A stretch of 64,000 nucleotides of DNA, taken from NCBI GenBank assembly GCA_017396845.1, contig JAFQKQ010000010.1:1-64000 (forward strand), given 5' to 3'. The position numbers were made by a program, and so were the translations under genes. This stretch comes from Clostridia bacterium. Lineage in GTDB: Bacteria > Bacillota > Clostridia > Christensenellales > Aristaeellaceae. Under the pieces are notes generated by a model. That model did not search any database. It was not told the DNA's origin and worked only from the letters and a program-made list of their open reading frames with translations. Numbering within the stretch: position 1 is the first letter of the stretch; each line of letters begins with the position of its first letter. Shown piece after piece: positions 16,502-25,018 of this stretch.

Positions 16502-17761
16502 ATGAAGCGGGAATGGGACAGAAATGAAAAAGGGCGCCTTTTCGGTATTATTGAAGCGGCGCTGGAGTATTTTATATCGATACTGGTAACGGGCGCGTAT
16601 CTTGCCAGAATTACCTCCGCGCTCGGCTTTTCGGACAGCCTGACCGGCATACTCTCGTCCTTTGTATCGCTGGGCTGTCTTTTCCAATTGGGCTCCATAT
16701 TCGTTTTCCGAAAACAGAAGGGCGTAAAAAAGCCGGTGATCGCAATGATGCTTGTAAACCAGCTTTTGTTTGCGATCGTTTACCTGATCCCGGTGTTCTC
16801 TCTGCCTTCAGCCGCTAAAACGGCGCTGTTTCTGGTTTGCTTTGTATCCGCCTATATCGTTTCCAACTTGGCCGTCCCGCAGAAATCCGGCTGGCTGATT
16901 TCGTTTGTTTCCGACCGCGCAAGGGGCATTTATACGGCGAAAAAGGAAATGGTTTCGCTGCTCGGCGGCATGATATTTACGTTTATTGCCGGTAATGTGA
17001 TCGACCGAATGGAAAGCGCGGGAAACACGCGCATGGTGTTTGTAATCGGGAGCATTACCGTGTTTGCGCTCATGGCGCTTCATGCGTTTTCGCTGATTCC
17101 CGTGGGCGAAATCAAGGCGGAAGCCGGCGGCGAAAGGGCAAAATTCAAAACGCTTCTTAAGGACCGAATGTTTGTGAAAATCGTCATGGTAAATGTGATC
17201 TGGCACATTGCAAGCTGCGCGGCGACCCCGTTTTACGGCGCGTATCAGATCAAAGAGCTTGGCTTTTCCATGACCTTCATATCGATACTCAGCATCGCTT
17301 ATTCCGTCGTCCGCATGGCGGTGTCGCCCGCTCTCGGCCGCTTTGCTGACAGGCATTCGTTCGCCAGCATGGTTTCCATTTGCTTTATGATCGCCGGCGC
17401 GGGCTTTCTCGTAAACTGCTTTACCGTGCCCGAGAACGGCAGAATCCTGTTTACCGCCTATTACTGCTTAAGCGCCGCATCGATGGGCGGCATCAACAGC
17501 GCCGTAAGCAATCTGATCTATGACCATGTAAAGGGTGCAGGCCGTGCGGGCGCAATCGCCGTAAGCAGCGCATTGGGCGGTGCGGCGGGCTTCCTGTCCA
17601 CTTGCCTCATGAGCCCCGTTGTAGAACTGATTCAGAAAAACGGGAATACCCTCTTCGGCATGAAGCTCTATCCCGCCCAATTTGTATCATTCACAGCCTT
17701 TCTCATCACCTGTCTTTTGATTGTATATGTGCGCGTGTTTGTGGTGGGGAAGAGGGGGTAA
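16502..17761 (+). CDS. Major facilitator superfamily transporter
   Basis: A 419-residue polytopic protein with about twelve predicted membrane helices in two halves, separated by a hydrophilic loop near residues 205-225 (GEIKAEAGGERAKFKTLLKD). The loop between helices 2 and 3 contains FRKQKGVKKPV, a weak version of the MFS motif A region, and a second copy-like stretch is GRFADRHSF. No substrate signature is visible; drug or sugar-derivative efflux or uptake are all possible. It is transcribed alone and diverges from the AEC remnant, with an inverted repeat over its promoter. AAAGGA upstream of ATG 16502 serves as the RBS. Confidence 0.82.
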   Translation: MKREWDRNEKGRLFGIIEAALEYFISILVTGAYLARITSALGFSDSLTGILSSFVSLGCLFQLGSIFVFRKQKGVKKPVIAMMLVNQLLFAIVYLIPVFSLPSAAKTALFLVCFVSAYIVSNLAVPQKSGWLISFVSDRARGIYTAKKEMVSLLGGMIFTFIAGNVIDRMESAGNTRMVFVIGSITVFALMALHAFSLIPVGEIKAEAGGERAKFKTLLKDRMFVKIVMVNVIWHIASCAATPFYGAYQIKELGFSMTFISILSIAYSVVRMAVSPALGRFADRHSFASMVSICFMIAGAGFLVNCFTVPENGRILFTAYYCLSAASMGGINSAVSNLIYDHVKGAGRAGAIAVSSALGGAAGFLSTCLMSPVVELIQKNGNTLFGMKLYPAQFVSFTAFLITCLLIVYVRVFVVGKRG

Positions 17762-18250
17762 AGACGGGCGCGTTTTTGTATAAGCCGTCTGCCGGTCCAT
17801 GTGTCAGCCTTGTTCTTCTGCGGAAGGCGGATGGGAAGGATCATCGGATGAGTCTTATTTCCGTTCGGCCTTCGGATTTTCCGATATTTCATCCGCATTG
17901 CTTTCGCCTTCTGCGCCCCTTATAGTCTTTATAAAACCGAATCGGCGGCCGTGTTTCTTTGCGCGCGGCAAGCATGCCGATAATGCCTGAAAGATCGTTT
18001 ATACTTTCTTACCGAGCGCAGCTTCAGGGCGGCCGGATATTGATCGGTAGCCGTTTGTATGGCAAGCACAACGGTATATGTTTTATGGTATGGACTGTAT
18101 TCGACCAGTTTCCGAGAACAGGACTCAGATTGCATAACATCCGAGTTCGGCCAACCGACAGCGCGTCAATATACGCGGTCATATCGCAAAAGCCGTAGTT
18201 TGCAAGGATTGCTGCGCCGCCGAAATGTGCACAACACAGAACCCAGATAG
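17762..18250. other. About 490 bp with no supportable gene
   Basis: The stretch between the MFS gene and the terminator at 18251 has only short overlapping frames on both strands, none with a recognisable fold, ribosome binding site or codon bias like the neighbours. It could be a decayed gene, but no family trace was identified. Confidence 0.5.
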
Positions 18251-18294
18251 AAAAGGGGCTTAAGCAGAAATTGTTTTCCGCTTAAGCCTCTTTC
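18251..18294 (-). terminator. Terminator of the serine-hydrolase operon
   Basis: A 14-bp stem (about 18252-18265 with 18280-18293, one G-U pair) is flanked by A and T runs. It lies downstream of the minus-strand gene 18367-19803 and could also work on the plus strand. Confidence 0.75.
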
Positions 18295-18366
18295 GATTAT
18301 ACCGAAGCGCTCTGTGCTTTATGCAGATGCATATTCAATTCTCTAAAAAGCGCTCAAGCATGGATT

Positions 18367-19803
18367 CTATTTCGCTTCAGCCCCCATCCAGCCGTCGTAT
18401 TCGTTCAGGAAATCTTCGCCGTTTTTTATCATTCTTACGCCTGCCGTGTTTTCGTTTAGGAAGCCGAAGGTAGCGGTCAGGTTTCCGAAATAGCGATCGA
18501 TGATCTGAACGCGAAGCTGGAGCATGTTTTCCTGCAGCCAGCCGGCGGAGGCGGCGCAGTCGTACATGAAGTCTGTAATTTCGTGTACGTTGCCGCGCTC
18601 GTCGGAATAACCCAGCTGCGGGAATTTTCCGAAGACGTTATTTTTAAGGCCGAAGGCAAGCGCTTTTGGCCCCTGCGCGTTTTCGTAGCGAAAAATGCCG
18701 CCGCCGTTTGAGAATTCGAAACCAAAGGATGTGATTCCCATCGGGTTTTCATTGCAGACGAATGTTTTTCCGCTGATCTTCTTTTCAAAATCGCTGTGCG
18801 CTTCTCCGTGCGCGACCGGGATCGCGTTTGTTTCTTCCGGCGCGTCCTCTTCGTCGGGAATCAGTATATCGAATACGGCGCGGAAGATGGCGTCGCAGGA
18901 CATGGCGTCGTTGTACTGCGTGTCGCCGTTGCACACGAATATAAAATCCTTTTTAGGAACGCAGATGGCAAACTGTCCGCCCATGCCGTTAAAGGCGAAG
19001 CCGTCCTGCTCTGTGCACCAGAACTGATAGCCGTAGCCGTGCAGCACCACGCCGGGTGCGCCGGCGATGGCGTTATTGATCTGCGGCGTCGTTGCAAGGC
19101 GCAGATATTCCTCGGACAGAAGGCGCTTTCCTTCCCATACGCCGCCGTTCATCACAAAGCGGGCGCAGTTCATGAGCGCGCGGGATGTGCACAGAAGCGC
19201 GCTGTCGCCCCATGAGCCGCCGTCCGGAACTTCCAGAATGTGCGCGTTTTCAAAGCCGCCGAGTGTGTTTAAAAGCTTTTCCTTCAGATAATCCAACAGC
19301 TTCATACCGGTGAGCCGTTCAACCAGTGCGCCCAGCACGTACGAGCCCGTGGAATCGTATTGGAACAGCGTGCCGGCGGGATGCGAGGGCTGGTGGGAGA
19401 AGTAATACGCGGTTCTGTCGGTAACGCCGGGTCTGAACCAATTAACGCCGGTCAGGCAGGTGGACATCATCAGCATATTGCGTATGGTCTGCCTGCGCAT
19501 GTACGGATGAATATCCTCAGGCTGCTTATCCGGGAAGTAATTCACGATCTCGTCATCCAGGTTCAGCCTGCCTTCCTCCATCAGAAAGCCGATGGCGAGG
19601 GACACGAAGCTTTTGGTGACGGAATACATTCTGTGCGGCGTGTCCTTGGTAAAGGGCGCACGGTATTTTTCAAAAAATATATCGTTTCCCTTCAGCATGA
19701 TGATGGAATGGAAATTGATTTCACGCCTTCTGAGCGCCTTCAGAAACTTTGAAATGGTTTCCTCGGAAAAACCTGCTTTGGCGGGCGTTGTAAAACCGAT
19801 CAT
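18367..19803 (-). CDS. Beta-lactamase class C family serine hydrolase (1 of 2)
   Basis: A 478-residue protein of the penicillin-binding/class C beta-lactamase superfamily. The catalytic SxxK motif is S61-V-T-K64 in MYSVTKSFVSLA. The second motif is Y149-D150-S151, where Y-x-N is usual. The third (KTG-like) is replaced by HGYGYQFW, as is common in esterase-type members. There is no signal peptide, so it is cytoplasmic as predicted. About 140 extra residues at the C-terminus form a separate beta-rich region after the hydrolase domain. The substrate may be an ester, peptide or lactone; true beta-lactamase activity is unlikely without export. It is second in an operon, 33 bp after its paralogue. 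Confidence 0.88.
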   Translation of the reverse strand: MIGFTTPAKAGFSEETISKFLKALRRREINFHSIIMLKGNDIFFEKYRAPFTKDTPHRMYSVTKSFVSLAIGFLMEEGRLNLDDEIVNYFPDKQPEDIHPYMRRQTIRNMLMMSTCLTGVNWFRPGVTDRTAYYFSHQPSHPAGTLFQYDSTGSYVLGALVERLTGMKLLDYLKEKLLNTLGGFENAHILEVPDGGSWGDSALLCTSRALMNCARFVMNGGVWEGKRLLSEEYLRLATTPQINNAIAGAPGVVLHGYGYQFWCTEQDGFAFNGMGGQFAICVPKKDFIFVCNGDTQYNDAMSCDAIFRAVFDILIPDEEDAPEETNAIPVAHGEAHSDFEKKISGKTFVCNENPMGITSFGFEFSNGGGIFRYENAQGPKALAFGLKNNVFGKFPQLGYSDERGNVHEITDFMYDCAASAGWLQENMLQLRVQIIDRYFGNLTATFGFLNENTAGVRMIKNGEDFLNEYDGWMGAEAK

Positions 19804-19836
19804 GCTTTTTCCTCCTTTGGATTCCGGCGGATGTGC

Positions 19837-21246
19837 TTATTCCTCCGCTATGCCAATCAGCAGCAATTTTTCCTGACCGCCCATGGATACGTTCATGGAG
19901 AGCTCAAGAACCATGTGGTCGTCAAACATTTGCATTTTTACTTCCGCGATATACGGCGCGTGATCACATACCACGCGCATGTGCATTTTTCCGTCTTCCT
20001 GATATGCGTAGCTTGCGCTGGTGTGCGTAAGCGCCTTTCCGCCTTCCAGCCATGTGCCGTAGCCTGCGGGCGTTTCGGAATCCATGGCGTAATCCATAGC
20101 GTTTTCGGAGAATTCTCCTTTGAGCGTTACTGAGCCGTCCTGAAAGCGTACGGAGAGCTTTTTAAGTCCTAAAAAATTATCCGAAATCTTGTAGACTGCA
20201 TTCTTTGCACCGGGATGGGATTTATTGCCTTTGACAAGCGGAATTTCGAGCGTTTTGATTCTGTCATTCAGCGCGTCAAGACCGTTGTCCGCCTGCGCAT
20301 CGTCCTTCATTGCGGGCAGCAGGTGCGTCCATGCCTCCTTTAAGATCTGACCGATGTCTTTGGAGCCGCTGGTCACGGCAAGCACGGCATCCTGATTCGG
20401 CATTACTACGCAGTACTGACCGAATGCGCCGTCGCCTCTGTATACGTCCTTGGGCGCGCATCTCCAGAACTGGAAGCCGTAGCCCTGCGACCAATCGCTT
20501 CCGGTTTCGGGATCGCCGTTTGATATCTGCCTGGAGGTTGCCATATCAATCCATTCGGGATTGAGCAGCTGCTTTCCGTCAACCATGCCGCGGTGCAAGA
20601 GGAACAAACCGAAGCGGGCGATGTCTTCGGTTCTTATGTTCAATCCGAAGCCGCCGGTGTTGATGCCCTCTGGGGATTCCTCCCACCAGATATCCTTGAT
20701 GCCCAGCGGTTCAAAAAGCCGGGGCGTCAAGTAGTCGAAAACCTTTTGCCCGGTAACCTTCTGAACGATGGCGCTTAACATATAGGTGGCGGGCGTGTTA
20801 TAGGTAAATATGCTTCCGGGCTCCTTATCTATATAGGACGTCAGGAAATTATAGCGCCATGTGTCGCTTGAAAATACGCGGGGCTCTTTAGAGTGTCCGG
20901 TGCCCATCGTAAGAAGGTTTCTAACCTTCATTTTCTTCATATTCTCACAGGGTTCGGCGGGAAGCAGGTCCTCAAAAAACGATACTACGGGATCGTCAAG
21001 GTTTAAAAGCCCTTCCTGAACGGCAAAACCTACGGCGGTGGATGTAAAGGATTTGCTGAGCGAATACAGCTGATGCACTTTTTCGGGCGCATACGGCTTC
21101 CACCATGCTTCACTTGCCACCTGTCCGTGGCGGATGAGCATAAAGGACTGAACGCCCAGCTTTTTATCTTCGAGCGCATTGATAAAATCGAGTATTCCCC
21201 TGGCTTCAATGCCGAGCGCACCGGGCGTTTTGCGAATCAGTTCCAT
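19837..21246 (-). CDS. Beta-lactamase class C family serine hydrolase (2 of 2)
   Basis: A 469-residue paralogue of the following gene with the same layout: SxxK at S62-L-S-K65 in YSLSKSFTSTAVG, Y149-N150-T151 as the second motif, and a C-terminal beta-rich extension of about 120 residues. The start at ATG 21246 is chosen because GGGAGTG lies just upstream; the longer frame runs into the promoter region. No signal peptide is seen. Conserved spacing of the two motifs in both proteins suggests tandem duplication followed by divergence. This copy keeps the more canonical YxN-like Asn. The promoter is divergent from the amino-acid ABC importer. Confidence 0.88.
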   Translation of the reverse strand: MELIRKTPGALGIEARGILDFINALEDKKLGVQSFMLIRHGQVASEAWWKPYAPEKVHQLYSLSKSFTSTAVGFAVQEGLLNLDDPVVSFFEDLLPAEPCENMKKMKVRNLLTMGTGHSKEPRVFSSDTWRYNFLTSYIDKEPGSIFTYNTPATYMLSAIVQKVTGQKVFDYLTPRLFEPLGIKDIWWEESPEGINTGGFGLNIRTEDIARFGLFLLHRGMVDGKQLLNPEWIDMATSRQISNGDPETGSDWSQGYGFQFWRCAPKDVYRGDGAFGQYCVVMPNQDAVLAVTSGSKDIGQILKEAWTHLLPAMKDDAQADNGLDALNDRIKTLEIPLVKGNKSHPGAKNAVYKISDNFLGLKKLSVRFQDGSVTLKGEFSENAMDYAMDSETPAGYGTWLEGGKALTHTSASYAYQEDGKMHMRVVCDHAPYIAEVKMQMFDDHMVLELSMNVSMGGQEKLLLIGIAEE

Positions 21247-21276
21247 ATTGTTCACTCCCTTCGTTTTTACATTCAT

Positions 21277-21305
21277 AGTATAGCGCAGCTTTTCCAAAAG
21301 CACAA
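21277..21305 (-). promoter_or_regulatory. Promoter of the serine-hydrolase operon
   Basis: On the minus strand TTGTGC (21305-21300) and TATACT (21282-21277) are 17 bp apart. Confidence 0.5.
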
Positions 21306-21325
21306 GAAGTTTACGAAAAAAGGAG

Positions 21326-21354
21326 TTGACAGATGAATACTTTTGTGATATCAT
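21326..21354 (+). promoter_or_regulatory. Promoter of the amino-acid ABC importer
   Basis: TTGACA 21326-21331, 17 bp, TATCAT 21349-21354. It lies back to back with the minus-strand promoter. Confidence 0.72.
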
Positions 21355-21363
21355 CCTACCACG

Positions 21364-21375
21364 TTAGTTTACTAA
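21364..21375 (+). promoter_or_regulatory. Short palindrome downstream of the importer promoter
   Basis: TTAGT-TT-ACTAA lies about 10 bp after the -10 box, covering the expected start of transcription. A repressor site is possible; no regulator is identified. Confidence 0.35.
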
Positions 21376-21398
21376 AGTATTTGTTTGGAGGGTTCCCT

Positions 21399-22214
21399 AT
21401 GAAAAAGCTATTTGTTCTCATTCTTTCTTTGAGTCTGGTTTTCTCCGCATTTGCCGTTGCCGAAGAGGATAATTCCTTAAAAGCCATTCAGGAGAAGGGC
21501 TATCTGATTCTGGGTCTTGACGACAGTTTCCCTCCGATGGGCTTTAACGACGAAAACGGAAACATTGTAGGCTTTGATATCGATCTTGCCAAGGAAGTCT
21601 GCGCCCGCCTCGGCGTAGAATTGCAGCTTCAGCCCATCGACTGGGCGGCGAAGGAAGCACTCTTGGACGCCGGCAACATCGACTGCATCTGGAACGGCAT
21701 GTCCATCACGCCCGCCCGTCAGGAATCTATGTGCATGACGGATGCATATCTGAACAACTGCATCGTGATTCTCACCAAGGTCGACTCCGGCATTCAGGAG
21801 GTAAGCGATCTTGCCGGTAAGTATGTAGCCGTTCAGGGCGGCTCCTTTGCGGAGGAAGTTCTCACCATCGCCGATTACGGCTATCAGGATGTATACGCAT
21901 CCATCGCCGAAGTAATCACCGAGAGCGAATACCTGACCGCGATTATGAACCTGAAAAACGGCATGGTGGACGCGGTTTTGATCGATGAAGTCGTTGCGCA
22001 GTACGAGCTCAGCAAGCTTCAGGACGATACGCTGATATGCGTCGGCAACCTCTGCGACGATCTGTACGGTATCGGCTTCAGAAAGGCGGACGTCGCCTTG
22101 AAGACCGCCGTATTCGATACGCTGGTTGAAATGGCGAAGGACGGAAAGGCCGCCGAAATCGCCGCCAACTGGTTCTCCAGTGACATCATCACGCCTGTAC
22201 TTCTCGCCGAATAA
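21399..22214 (+). CDS. Amino-acid ABC transporter substrate-binding protein
   Basis: A 271-residue extracellular binding protein of the polar-amino-acid family (SBP type 3). It has a signal peptide (MKKLFVLILSLSLVF with an AFA cleavage-like site) but no lipobox cysteine. Family motifs include the early LILGLDDSFPPMGF, FDIDLAKEVCARLGV and DCIWNGMSITPARQESM, with the usual Arg near the bound amino acid carboxylate. The ligand may be glutamine, cystine or another polar amino acid; this cannot be told from sequence alone. GGAGGG is 6 bases before ATG 21399. It leads a three-gene importer operon with permease and ATPase. Confidence 0.92.
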   Translation: MKKLFVLILSLSLVFSAFAVAEEDNSLKAIQEKGYLILGLDDSFPPMGFNDENGNIVGFDIDLAKEVCARLGVELQLQPIDWAAKEALLDAGNIDCIWNGMSITPARQESMCMTDAYLNNCIVILTKVDSGIQEVSDLAGKYVAVQGGSFAEEVLTIADYGYQDVYASIAEVITESEYLTAIMNLKNGMVDAVLIDEVVAQYELSKLQDDTLICVGNLCDDLYGIGFRKADVALKTAVFDTLVEMAKDGKAAEIAANWFSSDIITPVLLAE

Positions 22215-22233
22215 CGGATTGATTGTTTCATTC

Positions 22234-22260
22234 GGGCCGCCCGATGGGCGGCTCATTTCG
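22234..22260 (+). terminator. Intercistronic hairpin after the binding-protein gene
   Basis: A 9-bp GC-rich stem (22234-22242 with 22246-22254) with a 3-base loop is followed by a weak T stretch. Such hairpins after a binding-protein gene usually keep it more abundant than its membrane partners. Confidence 0.5.
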
Positions 22261-22292
22261 CGTTTTAAAACAATAAAACGGAGGTGCACTTT

Positions 22293-23006
22293 TTGCAGTT
22301 TCGAATTTTTACCGATCCCGAAGCGCTTTTCAATCTGATCAAAACGCTTGCGACCGGCATTATGCCCACCATTCGCATATTCGTATTTACCATACTGCTT
22401 TCGATTCCGCTGGGCATAATGCTGGCGGCGGGGCGGGTGTCCAAGTATCGCGTGCTCAGAACGCCGATTTCCGTATACATCTACATCATCCGTTCAACGC
22501 CCCTGATGCTGCAATTGCTGTTTTCGTATTTCCTGATTTCATCACTGGAGTGGTCGCCGGTTCTTCAGCTGATATTTGGCGACAAGCGTTCGCAGTTTCC
22601 GATCCGCTGCATTGTCTACATGTTTTCTCTCAACTATGCCGCGTATTTTGCCGAAATTTTCCGAGGCGGCATACAGTCGATTCACGAGGGGCAGAGGGAA
22701 GCGGCGAAGGTGCTCGGCTTGACGCGCGTACAGTCATTTTTCAGAATTCAGCTGCCGCAGATTTTCAAAACCGTCATGCCGTCTTTGACGAATGAATTCG
22801 TTACGCTGGTCAAGGATACGTCGATTGCCAAGGTAATTTCTGTAAGCCTTGACAATCGTACGATTCTGCACGTCGCCGAAAAGCAGGTGAGCGCGCTGGC
22901 AAGCATCGAGCCGTATATACTGGTTCTGATTTTCTTCCTTGTATTCAATGGCGTTGTGGAGCAGGGCTGCAAGCTGATCGAGCGCAGTATGAACTATTAC
23001 AGGTAG
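22293..23006 (+). CDS. Amino-acid ABC transporter permease
   Basis: A 237-residue inner membrane subunit of the HisM/GlnP family with about five hydrophobic helices. The EAA loop for contact with the ATPase is GQREAAKVLGLTRVQSFFRI near residues 135-155, and RSTPLMLQLLF is the usual early permease motif. The start is TTG 22293 with GGAGG at 22280-22284; the GTG at 22284 overlaps the RBS itself. The following ATPase gene starts 10 bp after its stop. It probably works as a homodimer, since only one permease gene is present. Confidence 0.92.
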   Translation: MQFRIFTDPEALFNLIKTLATGIMPTIRIFVFTILLSIPLGIMLAAGRVSKYRVLRTPISVYIYIIRSTPLMLQLLFSYFLISSLEWSPVLQLIFGDKRSQFPIRCIVYMFSLNYAAYFAEIFRGGIQSIHEGQREAAKVLGLTRVQSFFRIQLPQIFKTVMPSLTNEFVTLVKDTSIAKVISVSLDNRTILHVAEKQVSALASIEPYILVLIFFLVFNGVVEQGCKLIERSMNYYR

Positions 23007-23016
23007 GAGGGATAGA

Positions 23017-23766
23017 ATGCTGATTGCAAAGGATGTACATAAAAGCTTCGGCGCTCTTACCGTTTTGGACGGTGTTTCCCTTGAAGTGCATAAAAAGGAA
23101 GTTGTGGCGCTGATCGGGCCGTCCGGCAGCGGAAAATCTACATTTTTGCGGTGCCTGAACCAACTGGAGAAGGTGGATTCCGGAACGATAGAATTGGACG
23201 GGCTTACCATGTGCCGAACGGTGAATAAAAAGGCGGAATATGCCAAGAGCAGCGAACTCAGGCAGATTACCCTGAAAATGGGCATGGTGTTTCAATCGTT
23301 TAATCTGTTTCCGCACAAAAACGTGCTTGAAAATCTGATCGAAGCACCGCTGGTCGTGCTGAAAATGCCCAGGGATAAGGCGATTTTGCAGGCGCGGCAT
23401 ATGCTTTCCAAGGTGGGTCTTTTGGATCATGAAAAGCATTATCCCTATCAGCTCTCCGGCGGACAGGCGCAGCGCGTGGCGATTGCAAGGGCGCTTTGCA
23501 TGCACCCGGAAATTCTGTGCTTTGACGAACCGACGAGCGCGCTGGATCCCCTTCTCACAAAGGAAGTACTTGCAGTAATGCGCGATCTTGCCAAAGAGGA
23601 AATGACCATGATCGTGGTTACGCACGAGATGGAGTTCGCCAGAGAGGTAGCGGACAGGGTGGTATTTATGGAAGGCGGGCGCGTGATCGAGGATGCGCCG
23701 CCGGAGGAATTATTTGCATCCCAAAATCCCAGAACGCGCAGATTTATCTACGGTGAGACGGAATAA
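23017..23766 (+). CDS. Amino-acid ABC transporter ATP-binding protein
   Basis: A 249-residue ATPase of the GlnQ/HisP type. Walker A is GPSGSGKST near residues 34-42, the Q-loop is VFQSFNLFPH, the signature is LSGGQAQRVAIARAL and Walker B is ILCFDEPTSALD, followed by the switch His in VVTHEMEFA. TAGGAGGG precedes the ATG. It completes the three-component importer with the two upstream genes. An intergenic region with a new promoter begins straight after its stop. Confidence 0.95.
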   Translation: MLIAKDVHKSFGALTVLDGVSLEVHKKEVVALIGPSGSGKSTFLRCLNQLEKVDSGTIELDGLTMCRTVNKKAEYAKSSELRQITLKMGMVFQSFNLFPHKNVLENLIEAPLVVLKMPRDKAILQARHMLSKVGLLDHEKHYPYQLSGGQAQRVAIARALCMHPEILCFDEPTSALDPLLTKEVLAVMRDLAKEEMTMIVVTHEMEFAREVADRVVFMEGGRVIEDAPPEELFASQNPRTRRFIYGETE

Positions 23767-23771
23767 AACGG

Positions 23772-23800
23772 TTGACAGAATGTAAAGCGTGTGCTATACT
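23772..23800 (+). promoter_or_regulatory. Promoter of the leader and RsgA-like gene
   Basis: TTGACA 23772-23777, 17 bp, TATACT 23795-23800. It starts 5 bp after the ATPase stop codon. Confidence 0.78.
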
Positions 23801-23812
23801 CTTTACAAATAT

Positions 23813-23886
23813 TGTTTTTGGAGGTGTTGTTAATGTTGGCAGCAAAGGTGGTTCGGGCATTCCTATAGCAACATACGCCAAAAACA
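23813..23886 (+). promoter_or_regulatory. Leader RNA hairpin enclosing a short reading frame
   Basis: TGTTTTTGG (23813-23821) is the exact reverse complement of CCAAAAACA (23878-23886). After a small internal loop, TGTTG (23825-23829) pairs with CAACA (23869-23873). The resulting stem encloses the 11-codon frame and covers part of its GGAGG site (23820-23824). With the terminator at 23908 and an alternative pairing described under findings, it looks like an attenuator. Confidence 0.6.
23833..23868 (+). CDS. Putative 11-aa leader peptide
   Basis: ATG 23833 to TAG 23868 encodes MLAAKVVRAFL. A GGAGG at 23820-23824, 8 bases before the ATG, is as good as any in the window. The frame lies between a promoter and an intrinsic terminator, upstream of a ribosome-associated GTPase gene. 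Its codons 7-10 contain TCGGGCAT, the same eight bases as the 3' arm of the terminator. This points to a regulatory leader rather than a functional peptide. A chance frame cannot be excluded at this length. Confidence 0.55.
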   Translation: MLAAKVVRAFL

Positions 23887-23907
23887 GGGAACTGCACAGC
23901 ATGTAAT

Positions 23908-23937
23908 ATGCCCGGCATTCGCTGTCGGGCATTTTTT
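23908..23937 (+). terminator. Terminator in the leader of the RsgA-like gene
   Basis: A 10-bp stem (23908-23917 with 23923-23932, one G-U pair) with loop TTCGC is followed by a run of six T. It lies 65 bp before the start codon of the downstream gene and would stop most transcripts from the leader promoter. Confidence 0.85.
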
Positions 23938-24001
23938 GCGCCCTTTTTTGGCGGACGGCGCAATCATTGCTCATTTGAACGAAGAAAAGGGGAAAAGGAC
24001 A

Positions 24002-25015
24002 TTGAAAACGATTTTGGATACCTACGGCTACAGAGCGTTTTTTGATACGGATGAGAACACGGAAAATATCGGTCGAGTGACGGCGGCATTTTTGAATAAA
24101 GCGCGCGTGATGACGGAAAAAGGCGAAATGGAATGTGATTTTTCAAGAAGCCTGGATGCGCCCGGCAGGTTCGGCGGCGTTTGCGCCGGCGATTGGGTGC
24201 GTGTCAGCGAGATCCCCTGCGGCATGCGGATTGAAGAGATATTTGACAGAAGAACGCATATCGTGAGAAAGGCTTCGGGGCCCAACGATTACGAGCAGGT
24301 CGTTTCCGCCAATAACGAATTAACGCTCATCATGACCAGTATGAACAAGGATTTCAATCTTTCGCGCCTGGAGAGGTATCTGGCTGCTGTTCTGCCCGGC
24401 GGGAGTCAGCCGGTGATTGTGCTTACCAAAATGGATCTTGTCGATTCTCCGGCGGATTTGATACGAAAGGCGGAGGGTATATCGCTCGGCGCGCCGGTAT
24501 TTGCGGTAAGTACGGTAACCGGCGAAGGAATGGCGGAAATCGCCGATTTCATGCGCTATCAAACGAGCGCGCTCATCGGTATGAGCGGCGTCGGGAAATC
24601 GTCGTTCGTGAACTACCTTTCGGGCGGCGAAAAAATGAAGGTAAACGCCATACGCGAGGATGATTCCCGCGGGCGGCATACGACCACGCACAGAGAGCTG
24701 ATTGCGCTGGACGGCGGAATCATACTCATCGATACGCCCGGTATGCGCGAAATGGCGCTGTGGTCGTCCGGCGGGGTGGAGGATGTGTACGAAGATATCG
24801 CGCTTCTTGCCGAGGGCTGCCGATTCCGGGACTGCCGTCATCAGGCGGAACCCGGCTGCAAGGTGAGAGAAGCGGTGGAGGCGGGAATACTCGATAAACG
24901 CCGGCTTCGCAATTTCCTTCTCCTTCAGGTGGAGGATGTTCGGGCGGCGTCGCGCGAAAAAAGGAAGATGATTTCAAAATATGCAAGGGCGACCCGCAAA
25001 AAGGGCGGAGACTAA
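24002..25015 (+). CDS. rsgA: RsgA-like ribosome small-subunit-dependent GTPase
   Basis: Circularly permuted GTPase that checks late 30S subunit assembly. The order of motifs is permuted as expected: G4 LTKMDL (about 140), then G1 GMSGVGKSS (about 195-203), a switch with RGRHTTTHRE, and G3 DTPGM (about 243). An N-terminal OB-like domain has GRVTAAFLNKARVMTEKGEM. A C-terminal zinc knuckle has Cys/His in CRFRDCRHQAEPGC. Length is 337 residues from TTG 24002, somewhat longer than the classic form. An AGGGG lies before the TTG; no ATG fits better. It stands alone behind a leader with peptide and terminator, away from prpC/pknB genes where rsgA usually lies. It may therefore be a second, inducible paralogue; this is inference. 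Confidence 0.85.
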   Translation: MKTILDTYGYRAFFDTDENTENIGRVTAAFLNKARVMTEKGEMECDFSRSLDAPGRFGGVCAGDWVRVSEIPCGMRIEEIFDRRTHIVRKASGPNDYEQVVSANNELTLIMTSMNKDFNLSRLERYLAAVLPGGSQPVIVLTKMDLVDSPADLIRKAEGISLGAPVFAVSTVTGEGMAEIADFMRYQTSALIGMSGVGKSSFVNYLSGGEKMKVNAIREDDSRGRHTTTHRELIALDGGIILIDTPGMREMALWSSGGVEDVYEDIALLAEGCRFRDCRHQAEPGCKVREAVEAGILDKRRLRNFLLLQVEDVRAASREKRKMISKYARATRKKGGD

Positions 25016-25018
25016 GGG

